Shown here: in pieces, positions 1 through 8,525 of the stretch
How the letters are laid out: each line of letters opens with the position of its first letter
Numbering within the stretch: position 1 is the stretch's first letter
Assembly: GCF_007860105.1 (NCBI RefSeq)
Contig: NZ_SJPU01000003.1
Span: 1-64,000, forward strand
DNA length: 64,000 nt
Origin: Allorhodopirellula heiligendammensis
Lineage (GTDB): Bacteria > Planctomycetota > Planctomycetia > Pirellulales > Pirellulaceae
Direction: 5' to 3'
Program-made: the position numbers and the translations under genes
Notes under the pieces: generated by a model
What the model was told of the DNA's origin: nothing
The model's database searches: none
What the model saw: the letters and a program-made list of their open reading frames with translations, nothing else

Positions 1-84
1 GCTGGGTTCGTGGGATTCTCTTTGCAGGACGGTTCCATCGACGGTCCAGGTAATGAAGAACGCCAGAGGTTCCGAGTTGTCCAT
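1..84 (-). pseudogene. RAYT-like N-terminal mini-ORF, copy 1 (partial)
   Basis: This minus-strand reading begins with ATG at 84 (MDNSEPLAFFITWT...) and runs off the left edge after 28 codons. It is the first copy of the mini-ORF repeated in the tandem array. The last visible codon is Ser where the other copies have Cys. The opening residues resemble the start of planctomycete REP-associated (Y1) transposases from memory; the catalytic domain is not visible. Confidence 0.35.
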
Positions 85-93
85 CTCACTATA

Positions 94-180
94 TTAGCCG
101 TTGGGCGCTAGCCCCGGTTGTTGTTGGGGAGGCGACGCGTTTGGTTGGTGGGGCAACCGGGGCTAGCGCCCATCGGCTAA
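94..180. repeat. REP-like hairpin, copy 1
   Basis: Two 27-nt arms pair with a single mismatch (position 8 of the left arm, T against A). They flank a 33-nt loop rich in G and T. The arm ends are TTAGCC and GGCTAA, with an inner core of GGGCGCTAGCCCC. The stop codon of the small minus-strand ORF at 177-305 lies inside the right arm. Confidence 0.85.
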
Positions 181-305
181 TTTTGGATGCGGTCGTTGCG
201 GTTGAGGAACTCGACGATCTGGCAGGGTTCGTGGGATTCTCTTTGCAGGACGGTTCCATCGACGGTCCAGGTAATGAAGAACGCCAGAGGTTCCGAGTTG
301 TCCAT
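177..305 (-). pseudogene. RAYT-like N-terminal mini-ORF, copy 2 (42 aa)
   Basis: An ATG at 305 opens a 42-codon frame that starts MDNSEPLAFFITWTVDGT and ends in TAG inside the right arm of hairpin copy 1. The first 14 or so residues recall the N-terminus of REP-associated tyrosine transposases, where E-P-L-A-[YF]-F-[IL]-T-W-T is usual. The rest does not continue into the HUH catalytic domain. It is either a transposase relic caught in a repeat or a tiny gene in its own right. Confidence 0.35.
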
Positions 306-314
306 CTCACGATA

Positions 315-401
315 TTCGCCGATGGGCGCTAGCCCCGGTTGTTGTTGGGGAGGCGACGCGTTTGGTTGGTGGGGCAACCGGGGCTAGCGCCCATCGGCTA
401 A
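315..401. repeat. REP-like hairpin, copy 2
   Basis: The arms and loop match copy 1. The only difference between its arms is at the third base (TTCGCC on the left against GGCTAA on the right). The right arm again supplies the TAG stop of the next small minus-strand ORF (398-526). Confidence 0.85.
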
Positions 402-526
402 TTTTGGATGTGATCGTTGCGGTTGAGGAACTCGACGATCTGGCAGGGTTCGTGGGATTCTCTTTGTAGGACGGTTCCATCGACGGTCCGGGTGATGAAA
501 AACGCCAGAGGTTCCGAGTTGTCCAT
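398..526 (-). pseudogene. RAYT-like N-terminal mini-ORF, copy 3 (42 aa)
   Basis: Same frame and length as copy 2, starting at ATG 526 and ending in hairpin copy 2. Of the six base differences from copy 2, four are synonymous (TTC/TTT, ATT/ATC, CTG/CTA, GAC/GAT) and two change the residue (W to R, R to H). That mild excess of third-position change hints that the frame was translated after duplication, but six sites are too few to prove it. Confidence 0.35.
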
Positions 527-535
527 CTCACTATA

Positions 536-622
536 TTAGCCGTTGGGCGCTAGCCCCGGTTGTTGTTGGAAACGCGAAGCGTTCAGTATGTGGGACAAGC
601 GGGGCTAGCGCCGAATGGCTAA
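536..622. repeat. REP-like hairpin, copy 3, diverged right half
   Basis: The left arm is identical to copy 1. The right arm has three mismatches to it, and the loop is a different sequence containing its own small stem, AACGC-GAA-GCGTT. The total length is still 87 bp. The pairing changes keep the palindrome largely intact although the loop has been replaced. Confidence 0.75.
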
Positions 623-746
623 ATGAGCTATCTGTCTTGTTCCACACTCGAGGGTTCAACGAGCGGAAATACTCTTGGCTCGATGGCACGTGAAATGCAT
701 TGTCAACAAATATCGAACTCCAATTTTCACGCAGAGGAACAGCACG

Positions 747-1919
747 ATGAAAGCGATTTGTTGGCATGGGCGACAAGACATGCGGGTCGACAATGTGGAT
801 GATCCGAAGATTTTGGACGCTGGCGACGTCATTATCAAAGTCACCTCCACGGCGATTTGCGGTAGCGATCTGCATCTGTACAACGGGTACATGCCGTCGA
901 TGGAAGCCGGCGACGTGGTGGGTCACGAACCCATGGGGGTCGTCATGGAGGTTGGGAACGCGGTCACCAAGCTGAGTAAGGGAGACCGAGTGGTCGTCCC
1001 GTTCACGCTTTCCTGCGGACATTGCTTCTTTTGCGAACGGTTGGAGTATTCACTATGCGACGAATCGAATCCAAACGCTGACATGGCAGCGAAGGTGATG
1101 GGCCACTCGCCGGCTGGTTTATTTGGCTTCTCACACATGCTCGGTGGATTTGCGGGAGGCCAAGCCGAGTATTTACGTGTCCCTTACGCGGACGTCGGAC
1201 CGATCAAGATTCCCGATGGGATTCCTGATGACCAAGTGCTGTTTCTTTCTGACATCTTTCCCACGGGATACATGGCCGCTGAAAACTGTGGCATCGAGCA
1301 GGGGGATACCGTGGCGGTGTGGGGTTGCGGACCGGTGGCTCAGTTCGCCATTCAGAGTGCGTGGATGTTAGGGGCTGGACGTGTGGTCGCCATTGACCGA
1401 GAGCCGGAGCGATTGGAGATGGCACGCACGCATGGAAAAGCCGAGACGATTCATTTCGAACAGGAGAACGTTTACGAGCGACTGATGGAAATGACCCAAG
1501 GCCGTGGGCCCGACCGGTGTATCGATGCGGTGGGTGCCGAGGCCCACGCAGCGGGAGGCGTTCGCGAAGTAATCGACGACGCGAAGGAGGCCGTTCACGT
1601 CCCGGCAAATCATCCGTACGTTTTGGCAGAAGCGATCAAGTGCTGCCGCAAGGGGGGTACGATCTCGATCCCCGGAGTATACACCAGCACACTCAACGGA
1701 GTGCCAATGGGGCCGGCGATGAACAAGGCACTGACATTCAAGATGGGACAAACCCATGTTCAGCGATATTTAAAGCCGCTGTTGCAAAAGATCGTGGAAG
1801 GTGCCATCGATCCCTCATTCGTGATCACACATCGAGGCTCGCTCGATCAGGCACCTGAGCTCTATAAAACATTTGAGCAACGCAGCGACAAGTGTATCAA
1901 GGTAGTTCTCAATCCATAG
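747..1919 (+). CDS. Zinc-dependent alcohol dehydrogenase (formaldehyde dehydrogenase-like MDR)
   Basis: This 390-residue medium-chain dehydrogenase should oxidise an alcohol or aldehyde adduct with NAD(P). The N-terminal GroES-like domain has the catalytic-zinc region CGSDLH and GHEPMG, and the structural-zinc cysteines in [15 protein letters not shown]. The Rossmann part shows [11 protein letters not shown]. The long insert before the C-terminus and overall pattern match the glutathione-independent formaldehyde dehydrogenase-like MDR subgroup. ATG 747 is preferred over an upstream ATG at 675 because MKAICWHG is the family start and AGAGGAA lies just before it. It converges with the next gene, 12 bp away. 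The substrate is not known. Confidence 0.85.
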   Translation: MKAICWHGRQDMRVDNVDDPKILDAGDVIIKVTSTAICGSDLHLYNGYMPSMEAGDVVGHEPMGVVMEVGNAVTKLSKGDRVVVPFTLSCGHCFFCERLEYSLCDESNPNADMAAKVMGHSPAGLFGFSHMLGGFAGGQAEYLRVPYADVGPIKIPDGIPDDQVLFLSDIFPTGYMAAENCGIEQGDTVAVWGCGPVAQFAIQSAWMLGAGRVVAIDREPERLEMARTHGKAETIHFEQENVYERLMEMTQGRGPDRCIDAVGAEAHAAGGVREVIDDAKEAVHVPANHPYVLAEAIKCCRKGGTISIPGVYTSTLNGVPMGPAMNKALTFKMGQTHVQRYLKPLLQKIVEGAIDPSFVITHRGSLDQAPELYKTFEQRSDKCIKVVLNP

Positions 1920-1931
1920 AGAAATGCGCTA

Positions 1932-4058
1932 TCAGTAAGCGGCCTCAATGACAAATTCGTAGTCGTCGCTTCCGACGGGAACGTCATTCAGATTGACGAT
2001 GGCGATACCCGCAGTATTGCGTTCGAGGACGACCATTCCTCGACCTCGTATTCTACGCAGCTTGGGATAGTTCAGCGTCGTGTCTGAGGGTAGGAAGCTG
2101 GTAACGCCTCGGTTCTGAAAGACGGGAGTTTTCTCGGGCTGCCATAGGTACTGATTCAGTTCGATGGTCGGCACGGGGTTGCCAAAGTGGTCGATCCACC
2201 GAGCGCCTTCTGAGCTGACCTCCAATCGCCCGGCCCCATCGAGATGCAGTTTAAAATGCAAATCGACATGCGGCAGGTCGAGTTTTGAAATGTCAGCAAC
2301 GATCTGCTCGTGCTCAGATCCGGACAGGGACGGTAACGCAGCGAGGTACCATTGTCGCGATCGGTCGTGGGTGCCTTGTCGTTCCAAAGTTGTCAGAGTT
2401 GTGCCCGCATCTTGCCATTGTCGAGCGATCTCGATATGGGCAGCGGAGCTCTCTGGGGTTGCTAGATCGATTTGCGCACAGGCCTTCAGCGACATATCGG
2501 ACCCTTCGGAGAGCAAGGGTAACCCTCGCTGCCAATCGCGACAGCTGAGTGCAAAAAACTTGCCCAGGCGTGTTTTGGCATCAGCATTGAGGGTATCCAC
2601 CGCTTGGCCGAGTTCACTGGACACTTTCTGCTGAGCGGTTGTCAGCGGCTTCAAACCTGCCAGACGCCTCGATAGCTGTTCCTCTAGGTCAGTCCGTTGG
2701 TCAGTAGCGGCGATTGACTGAGCCGCTGCGACGTAGTCGGTGGCATGTTCGTACTGGTGAATGTCTGACGCATTGTCGGCCCATCGGAGTGAGGCCGTGA
2801 TCAGTTCATCGCCGGGGATGTCAACGGTTGACTCTTGAGCTGCCTTGAGAAGTCGCAACTGGGCGTGATGGACATCGAACTGATATTGATTCGAGATCTC
2901 AGCGAGTAATGTAGCCGCACGTTTGAATGCACCACCCATCGCTAGATACTGACAAGCTTGCCGCAGTTGCACGTATCGCTTGATGGCCTCTGCTTCATTC
3001 TTGGACTGTTCCAAGACTACATCTGCCAACTGAATCTTTTGGTCTGCAGTTTCGGCGTCGTCAGATTGTCGTTGCAATTCAGCCAAGAGCTCTTTGTGCG
3101 ATTGTCTTAACGCACTGAGTTCGAATGCGGGCGTGGGTGGAAAGTTACGCTCACGCACCAGAGAAGGCGGGACGACCACTGTTTCATCGAGTTGGCTCTG
3201 GTTGGTCGGAGCACCTTTCAGGATCCATTTCACGACAACGGGAACTAGCCACGGGCCTCCTGCATGAGGTTCGACAGGGGAGTAGGAAACGCGACCGCGC
3301 TGGTATGCGATGGTGACGAACACGGGGTCCTCGGGATTGTGCTCGGCACGGCGGTCGTCAGGGTCGCTCGCTGTGGCACGTTTGAGCATGACCACGGCTG
3401 TTCGATCTTCGTCCACCGTCACGTTTCCAAATGAATGCACGTAAGGGGGTGATGGCACCAGTGATTCAGAGCCTGCGAACAATACCTCCGATCGTCCCGA
3501 GATTCGCTCGAAATGATCGTTGTGAAAGTGCGTGGTGTGAATGCCGAATTCTTGGAACTGCTCTGTGTTTCGGCCGTTGTAGGATCCGAAGACGATCAGG
3601 TGTCCACCGTTGGCGACGAACTCTCGCAAGGATGAAAAGACCTGTTCTTTTCGCGCCTCATCCTGATGCCATCCGAGGAAGTCCACACCGTTACTGCCAA
3701 TGATGATTGCGTGGTGGTTTGAGCAATCCAGGGGTAACGTCTCGAGGGATGGAATCGAGTTGAAACGAAGATTCATCGAGTCGCAGATTTGCTGCGCCGC
3801 GACCGCATCGGATGCTCCATCCCCAACCACATAGAGCAGCGATTGGTCGTCCGAGCGGTATTGCAATCTCAGCTTTGGCGTCAGGTCATCGTCAGCGAAG
3901 AGCACCATAGCTGTGGTGACCAATGACCAAGTCGCCAACACGAAGCAACGCTGCATGAGGGTTTGATCGAGAGTGCCAATGGACTTAAAAGTATTCATCG
4001 TTGCAGTGAAGTGAAACGCGAGGATGGGAGTTCGCATGGATGGGGGCCTGATCGTCAC
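1932..4058 (-). CDS. Secreted protein of unknown function, 708 aa
   Basis: No named family is recognised. A hydrophobic stretch near residues 35-55 looks like a signal or anchor, with possible internal starts at Met8, Met21 or Met35. Residues about 60-290 hold a Rossmann-like or glutamine-amidotransferase-like segment (AIIIGSNGVDFLGW, GGHLIVFGSYNGRN). The middle is helical and charged, perhaps TPR-like, and the last 110 residues form a beta-rich domain. The GTG start overlaps the stop of the upstream WD40 gene (GTGA), so the two are translationally coupled and probably work together at the cell envelope. Confidence 0.7.
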   Translation of the reverse strand: MTIRPPSMRTPILAFHFTATMNTFKSIGTLDQTLMQRCFVLATWSLVTTAMVLFADDDLTPKLRLQYRSDDQSLLYVVGDGASDAVAAQQICDSMNLRFNSIPSLETLPLDCSNHHAIIIGSNGVDFLGWHQDEARKEQVFSSLREFVANGGHLIVFGSYNGRNTEQFQEFGIHTTHFHNDHFERISGRSEVLFAGSESLVPSPPYVHSFGNVTVDEDRTAVVMLKRATASDPDDRRAEHNPEDPVFVTIAYQRGRVSYSPVEPHAGGPWLVPVVVKWILKGAPTNQSQLDETVVVPPSLVRERNFPPTPAFELSALRQSHKELLAELQRQSDDAETADQKIQLADVVLEQSKNEAEAIKRYVQLRQACQYLAMGGAFKRAATLLAEISNQYQFDVHHAQLRLLKAAQESTVDIPGDELITASLRWADNASDIHQYEHATDYVAAAQSIAATDQRTDLEEQLSRRLAGLKPLTTAQQKVSSELGQAVDTLNADAKTRLGKFFALSCRDWQRGLPLLSEGSDMSLKACAQIDLATPESSAAHIEIARQWQDAGTTLTTLERQGTHDRSRQWYLAALPSLSGSEHEQIVADISKLDLPHVDLHFKLHLDGAGRLEVSSEGARWIDHFGNPVPTIELNQYLWQPEKTPVFQNRGVTSFLPSDTTLNYPKLRRIRGRGMVVLERNTAGIAIVNLNDVPVGSDDYEFVIEAAY

Positions 4059-6052
4059 TCGGCGGGCATCTTCCAGATGCGGACGCTGCCATCGGCACTA
4101 GCCGAGAGTATACGAGTGCCGTCAGGAGTGAAGGTCACTCCTTGAACATTGAGCCGGTGGCCGGCGAGAACTTTCAGCACGGATTGATCGTCCGTTTTGC
4201 ACACAATCACCTTCCCTGGCGGGACGGGCTCTTGGCCAGAGAACGTGCCGGCGACGAGATATTGACTATCAGGTGAAAAGGCGATCGATGTGATGAACTC
4301 AGCGTCGGTATTGATGCGGCCACGTTCACTGAAGTCATCCGCATTCCATAAAATGATTTCTCCACCAGCGCCTGCACCGGCAAATGTTTGGCCGTCAGGT
4401 GACCATGCTGCGCTGTAGACTCGTGGCGAAAGGGATTCAAAAGTATGTAGCAGTTCTCGCGTCTCGGTGTCCCAGACCTTGAAAGTTTGGTACGCGCCGG
4501 TGAGCAACCGGGATCCGTCGGGCGACAGTGCCAGTGCATTGCTACTCGCTTGTAACGCTTCCTTCCATTGGTAAGGCAGCGGTGTATCGCTGATCCGCCA
4601 GAACTTGACATTGCCTTGGGTGTCGCCCAACGCAATGGCGTCTCCACTGAGTGCGGTGACAATGCAGAAGGCATAACCATCGATCTGCCCGACCACAGAA
4701 AAGGCATTTTCGCTCACGAAATCCTCGGTCCGTAGATCACTCAGGATGACCATGCGTTGGCCGCCCGCGGAGACGCTCATGGCTGTCTGTCCATTGACCG
4801 TGTGATTTGAAACAACATCGAGCGTGTGCGGCCAGAGTGGATGCTCGGCATCCTTCTGGCCAGTCGCAATATTGTATGTGGAAAGGGAACGTGGCCAAGC
4901 AGACGTTTTACTGACGACAAAACTATCGCCATCATTGATCACACTCACACGATGGACATCGTAAGGCCCAAGTTCGACGACATGGAGGGATTCACCCGGG
5001 TCTTCGCTGTCAAACGCCCATCGAACGGTGCGTTGGAAATCGATCTCTTGTCTCCAGATACTGGTGTCCCAGCGTCCTTCGAGCCGTTCAATCATGTCTC
5101 TGGCCACGGGGCGGTCGTGGGCAATGTGAGCGTAATACGCAATTTGGCCCAATCGGTAGGGAGAATCAGGGACTTCGTCGAGCCATCTCAACAGGCCACT
5201 TTTCACTCGTTGCCAATCGAAGCCCGTTTCCGAGAACTCCGTTTCTTCTTTCGCATCGAACGCACTCATGGCGACGATCGCGTAGACGGCATCCCCAATT
5301 TCCGCATGGGTTGCATCGCTCCAGTCTTTCGCAAACTGCAACAAATCGCCCTCCTCACCATACCATCGTGGGAGCAAATAGAAGCTCATGGCAGAGGTCG
5401 TGGTCACAAACCAGGGATCAATTTCAAATGCCTTTTTGAGATATTCCTGCATGGTCTCTCGGTCATGTCCCAGGTAATGGCCGACGCGCATTTGGTACAA
5501 AGCAATGCAGGGATCCTCAATGTTTTCCAGATCCGCGATTTGTTCAGCCCGTTCCAGGACCAGCTCGGCCTCATGCAATGCTGCGGTCATTCCCAGCTCG
5601 CCCTCCGTCGTAATGGTGCCAGCCAGGCCGCCACCCCGATATTTTTTCGCAAGTGTCCACAGGCTGTCTGCCAGCGCAATCTGGGAGGCCACCGAAGGAG
5701 ATTTCTCGCTCCAGGCCACCAACAGCTGTCTGCGATCGTTCACCGCCGCACGTGTGCGTCCAGCGCCTGAATAGGGTGATCCCAAGATTTCGTAGTAGGC
5801 TGTCAACAGACTTCCACCCCTCGCCACGCGAGTTTTCTTCGCCCGAGCGTCGGCGATCAATGCATTCAGCTGCTCGTATTCGCGATTGAGAAGGAGCGCT
5901 TCGGCATGCTCGATAGCCTGCTTTATATCATCATCGAAGCTGTTTTGCGCCTGCAGCAGTCGCGGACTCAGCGAGACGACGGTTGAGAGCAGCAACCCAC
6001 AAGCGATCACATGGACGGGCGGCAGATGAAAGATTCGTGTCGCTGCTGACAT
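4055..6052 (-). CDS. Secreted protein with N-terminal helical repeats and C-terminal WD40 propeller
   Basis: This 665-residue product starts with a signal peptide (VIACGLLLSTVVSLSPRLLQA). Residues about 35-330 are helical and resemble DUF4034/TPR-like domains, with an AxSLWTLAKKYRGGG segment. Residues about 370-665 carry five or more WD40 blades, seen as LSPDGSRLL...KVWD, WSPDGQTFAGAG...ILWN, FSPDSQYLVAG and FTPDGTRILSAS...RIWK. WD40 propellers serve as binding platforms; the partner is unknown. It is the first gene of a two-gene unit with the 708-residue protein downstream. Confidence 0.8.
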   Translation of the reverse strand: MSAATRIFHLPPVHVIACGLLLSTVVSLSPRLLQAQNSFDDDIKQAIEHAEALLLNREYEQLNALIADARAKKTRVARGGSLLTAYYEILGSPYSGAGRTRAAVNDRRQLLVAWSEKSPSVASQIALADSLWTLAKKYRGGGLAGTITTEGELGMTAALHEAELVLERAEQIADLENIEDPCIALYQMRVGHYLGHDRETMQEYLKKAFEIDPWFVTTTSAMSFYLLPRWYGEEGDLLQFAKDWSDATHAEIGDAVYAIVAMSAFDAKEETEFSETGFDWQRVKSGLLRWLDEVPDSPYRLGQIAYYAHIAHDRPVARDMIERLEGRWDTSIWRQEIDFQRTVRWAFDSEDPGESLHVVELGPYDVHRVSVINDGDSFVVSKTSAWPRSLSTYNIATGQKDAEHPLWPHTLDVVSNHTVNGQTAMSVSAGGQRMVILSDLRTEDFVSENAFSVVGQIDGYAFCIVTALSGDAIALGDTQGNVKFWRISDTPLPYQWKEALQASSNALALSPDGSRLLTGAYQTFKVWDTETRELLHTFESLSPRVYSAAWSPDGQTFAGAGAGGEIILWNADDFSERGRINTDAEFITSIAFSPDSQYLVAGTFSGQEPVPPGKVIVCKTDDQSVLKVLAGHRLNVQGVTFTPDGTRILSASADGSVRIWKMPAE

Positions 6053-6260
6053 CCTAAATCTCGAAATGTTGTGTCAATGAAGCATTGGGTTTTCGATCGG
6101 ATTCTCGCCCGCCCGAAAAATTTATTCTAGTCTCTGAATCACGCCACGCTTGATTCACGTGCGATTCGGAAGCCCGTTGGCCCTTGGCATTATTAATGCG
6201 CACTCGCAGTTTTTGCGTTTTGCGTCCGCTTGGGAATACCAGGGGGTCGTGTGCACCAAA

Positions 6261-6479
6261 CTACGACGCAATCCCACCGCACGCAAGCGTCCAACCGCCG
6301 CCAAGTCGTTTCTCAAACTGTACGTAGGCTCGCTGTCGGAGTTCTGCCATGACGCGTCGAACGGCCCTCGGATTCGTGCCGATCGTCTCTGTCAGAGGAT
6401 GGGGCGTCACGGGGCCCACCTGTTCCGCTGTATGAAGTAGGATGTGAAGCACGCTCGATGACTTGCTGTTTCGTATCAT
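6261..6479 (-). pseudogene. Truncated Rrf2-family transcription regulator
   Basis: From ATG 6479 the frame reads 72 residues typical of the Rrf2 DNA-binding domain: a start MIRNSKSSSVLHILLH, then GPVTPHPLTETIGTNP, RRVMAELRQRAYV and GGGWTL. Rrf2 proteins are normally about 130-165 residues. Here the frame hits TAG right after the wing and shows no C-terminal half in any frame before the next gene, so the gene is cut or decayed. No cysteine cluster remains. Confidence 0.65.
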
Positions 6480-6605
6480 GTAGCACGCTGTGTCGCATGA
6501 GTGCGGGGACATCGAAGGCATGGGCGTTGCGACGTGTCGAGACTCGAGTCCGCGCGTCCTCGCACAGTCGCATCATGTCAACAACCGGATCAGGACCAGC
6601 GAAGT

Positions 6606-7328
6606 ATGGGCACTCTCCAACGGCCAATCGTCACGGCGCCATTCTATGTGAGCTTCCTGCTCAGTGGAGTCCTGGTGCAGCCAGTTCGGGCCGGTGAAAC
6701 CGAGGCCCACCAAACGCGTCACGCAGTTGCAATTCAGAGAGCTGGTGCTGCAGTTGCCGGACAGTCTGAGCCTTCGCCGAGTTCATTGGTAGGTTTGGGG
6801 GACGCGTTGTTGCGGGGTGGTCGATGTACGGAAGCGGTGGAGAACTTTGAGCGAGCGATCAAACGAAGTCCAGAGTCCGAGCCTTACCTATGGCAGTACG
6901 GGATCGCGTTGTTTTTTGTTGGTCGGTACGATGATGCTCGCGCACTATTTGAAAAACATCGGGTCGTTAATCCGCACGACGTTGAGAACGCCGCGTGGCA
7001 CTTTTTGTGCGTTGCCAAAGCGGATGGCATCGAAAAGGCTCGCAGAATTCTCTTGCCGGCTCCCGGCGATTCCCGAGTCCCCATGGGGGCGGTTTTGCAG
7101 CGTCTTCCGGGAGGCGATTTTGGGGCGATCGACGAAGCGGTTGAGAAGACTCGCCGCACACCTGCGTACGCATCGGCTCAGTTCTACGGAGACCTGTACA
7201 TCGGGCTGATTGCCGATGCGGAAGGAAAATCACTTATCGCTCGCGAACACCTTCAAAAAGCGTCATCAGCCAAATTGACGCATTACATGGCGGACGTCGC
7301 CCGCGTGTATGCCAGCCAAGTTAAATGA
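6606..7328 (+). CDS. Secreted TPR-repeat protein
   Basis: The 240-residue product starts at ATG 6606 with a clear signal peptide (MGTLQRPIVTAPFYVSFLLS...PVRA). Two TPR units lie at about residues 60-130 (LGDALLRGGRCTEAVENFERAIKRSP and YGIALFFVGRYDDARALFEK), and a third helical pair follows. Earlier starts in the same frame would be antisense to the Rrf2 remnant and lack a signal. TPRs mediate protein binding; the partner is unknown. Confidence 0.75.
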   Translation: MGTLQRPIVTAPFYVSFLLSGVLVQPVRAGETEAHQTRHAVAIQRAGAAVAGQSEPSPSSLVGLGDALLRGGRCTEAVENFERAIKRSPESEPYLWQYGIALFFVGRYDDARALFEKHRVVNPHDVENAAWHFLCVAKADGIEKARRILLPAPGDSRVPMGAVLQRLPGGDFGAIDEAVEKTRRTPAYASAQFYGDLYIGLIADAEGKSLIAREHLQKASSAKLTHYMADVARVYASQVK

Positions 7329-7544
7329 CCTATTATTTGATGATGCCCAAGATTCTCCTGTGGTCAGCCTGTTGAATTGACCGTCGCTCGTTTTCGCAGA
7401 GGACCGCCGGGACAATATGAGGCGGATTCTGAGTGGCCATTTAGCTCACGGAATATCGGTTTTCTGACTGCGGTACGGATCTTGTTACAGAGCCTTCGTG
7501 TCACGAATGGGAATCTTGCTACCCTCCCAGTGTGACTGCGTAGT

Positions 7545-8408
7545 TCACTGCGTTGATTCAAAGACGGCGAGTTGGGGCAGGTGGTCACTCAGCGCAAACG
7601 ACTGCTCGTCGTCCATGTTCAGTCGAAAGCCTCCTTCAAACAACGGCCGCGATTCGGCAACACGGTCTGCGATGGGCCCGGCGGCCATGACATAATCAAT
7701 TCGCCATTTGGGAATATCAGACTTAATCGTCAGACCCTCTCCCTGTCCGATTTTGGCGAACGTATCCACCCATCCAGCATCAATCCAAAGTTTGTGTTCC
7801 TCTGTGTCGGGGGCGTGGTTGAGATCCCCGATTAGCAGCATCGACCGACCAGCATCCAGATCCGGTTTCATTGCTGCGATCATCACTTGGATCTCTTTCA
7901 GCCGCACAGTAGGATCGGCGGTAGGGAAGAGATGTGCTGAATGAACGATCAATTTCTCATTGCTCGGTAATTGGACCGTAGCTCGCCCCCAGTGCCGGGT
8001 GAATAGCTCGGTCGGTCTCGTGCCGCTAACGGGTACGTTTTGCGATTCGATGATTTCAAACCTGCTCAGCAGAGTGCCTGGCCAATTGCCGCCGCTGGGA
8101 AATCGAACGTGATTCATGCCCAGTATCTCGGCAACTTCTCGGGTCAGATTTTCACTGGGCGATTCAGAGAAGTTAATAATGTCAGGCGCATAGAGGTCCA
8201 GTTCCATCGCCAGTCGCTTTGCCATCTGGCCTTCGGCGACAGCTTGTTTGGCACGCAACCGTTGCTCAGGCCACCCCTTCAGTTTGTAAATATTGTACGC
8301 AATGACTCGAAGCGAGGATTCAGGAGGTTCGTTTGCGAGCAAGTTGTCGTTGGCAAGAGCGAGGCTCGCTCCGATCGCGGTACCAAACTGACGGCGTGAA
8401 ATGGGCAT
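7545..8408 (-). CDS. Endonuclease/exonuclease/phosphatase family protein, exported
   Basis: The 287-residue product has a Tat-like leader (SRRQFGTAIGASLA) and the EEP fold signatures: an AYN motif (VIAYNIYKLKGW), an ES-type metal site (INFSESPSEN), the GDLNHAPDTEEHK motif with catalytic Asp/Asn, and a C-terminal SDHLPQ with the catalytic His. EEP enzymes cut phosphodiester bonds in nucleic acids, lipids or inositol phosphates; this one acts outside the cytoplasm if the Tat leader is real. The exact substrate cannot be read from sequence. Confidence 0.85.
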   Translation of the reverse strand: MPISRRQFGTAIGASLALANDNLLANEPPESSLRVIAYNIYKLKGWPEQRLRAKQAVAEGQMAKRLAMELDLYAPDIINFSESPSENLTREVAEILGMNHVRFPSGGNWPGTLLSRFEIIESQNVPVSGTRPTELFTRHWGRATVQLPSNEKLIVHSAHLFPTADPTVRLKEIQVMIAAMKPDLDAGRSMLLIGDLNHAPDTEEHKLWIDAGWVDTFAKIGQGEGLTIKSDIPKWRIDYVMAAGPIADRVAESRPLFEGGFRLNMDDEQSFALSDHLPQLAVFESTQ

Positions 8409-8525
8409 GCTTGTTCCAGTGAAAGCCAGAGGGATCCCGATTCTATACCATGTGAGTTTGCCTGGGGCATGAAGAACAGGTGCGCGACCGCGCCGACGCC
8501 TCGCTTTTAGGCTGACAGTTCCAGT

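Larger units (their letters stand above)
1..622. repeat. Tandem array of 221-bp units with REP-like hairpins
   Basis: Three head-to-tail units start at about 1, 222 and 443, with an exact 221-bp period. The first unit is cut by the window edge, and the third diverges in its last 60 bases. Each unit has a conserved stretch of about 134 bp that can encode a 42-residue peptide on the minus strand, then an approximately 87-bp inverted repeat built on the core GGGCGCTAGCCCC. Between units 2 and 3 the conserved stretch has only six differences. The array ends at the third hairpin, 124 bp before the dehydrogenase start. The layout resembles REP palindromes beside REP-associated transposase sequence. 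No full transposase is present in the window. Confidence 0.85.

Noticed and set aside
1-622. CRISPR array
   Set aside because: Period is 221 bp with only three near-identical units and no variable spacers.
4826-5770. 314-residue plus-strand ORF
   Set aside because: Antisense shadow of the WD40 gene, which has clear domain motifs.
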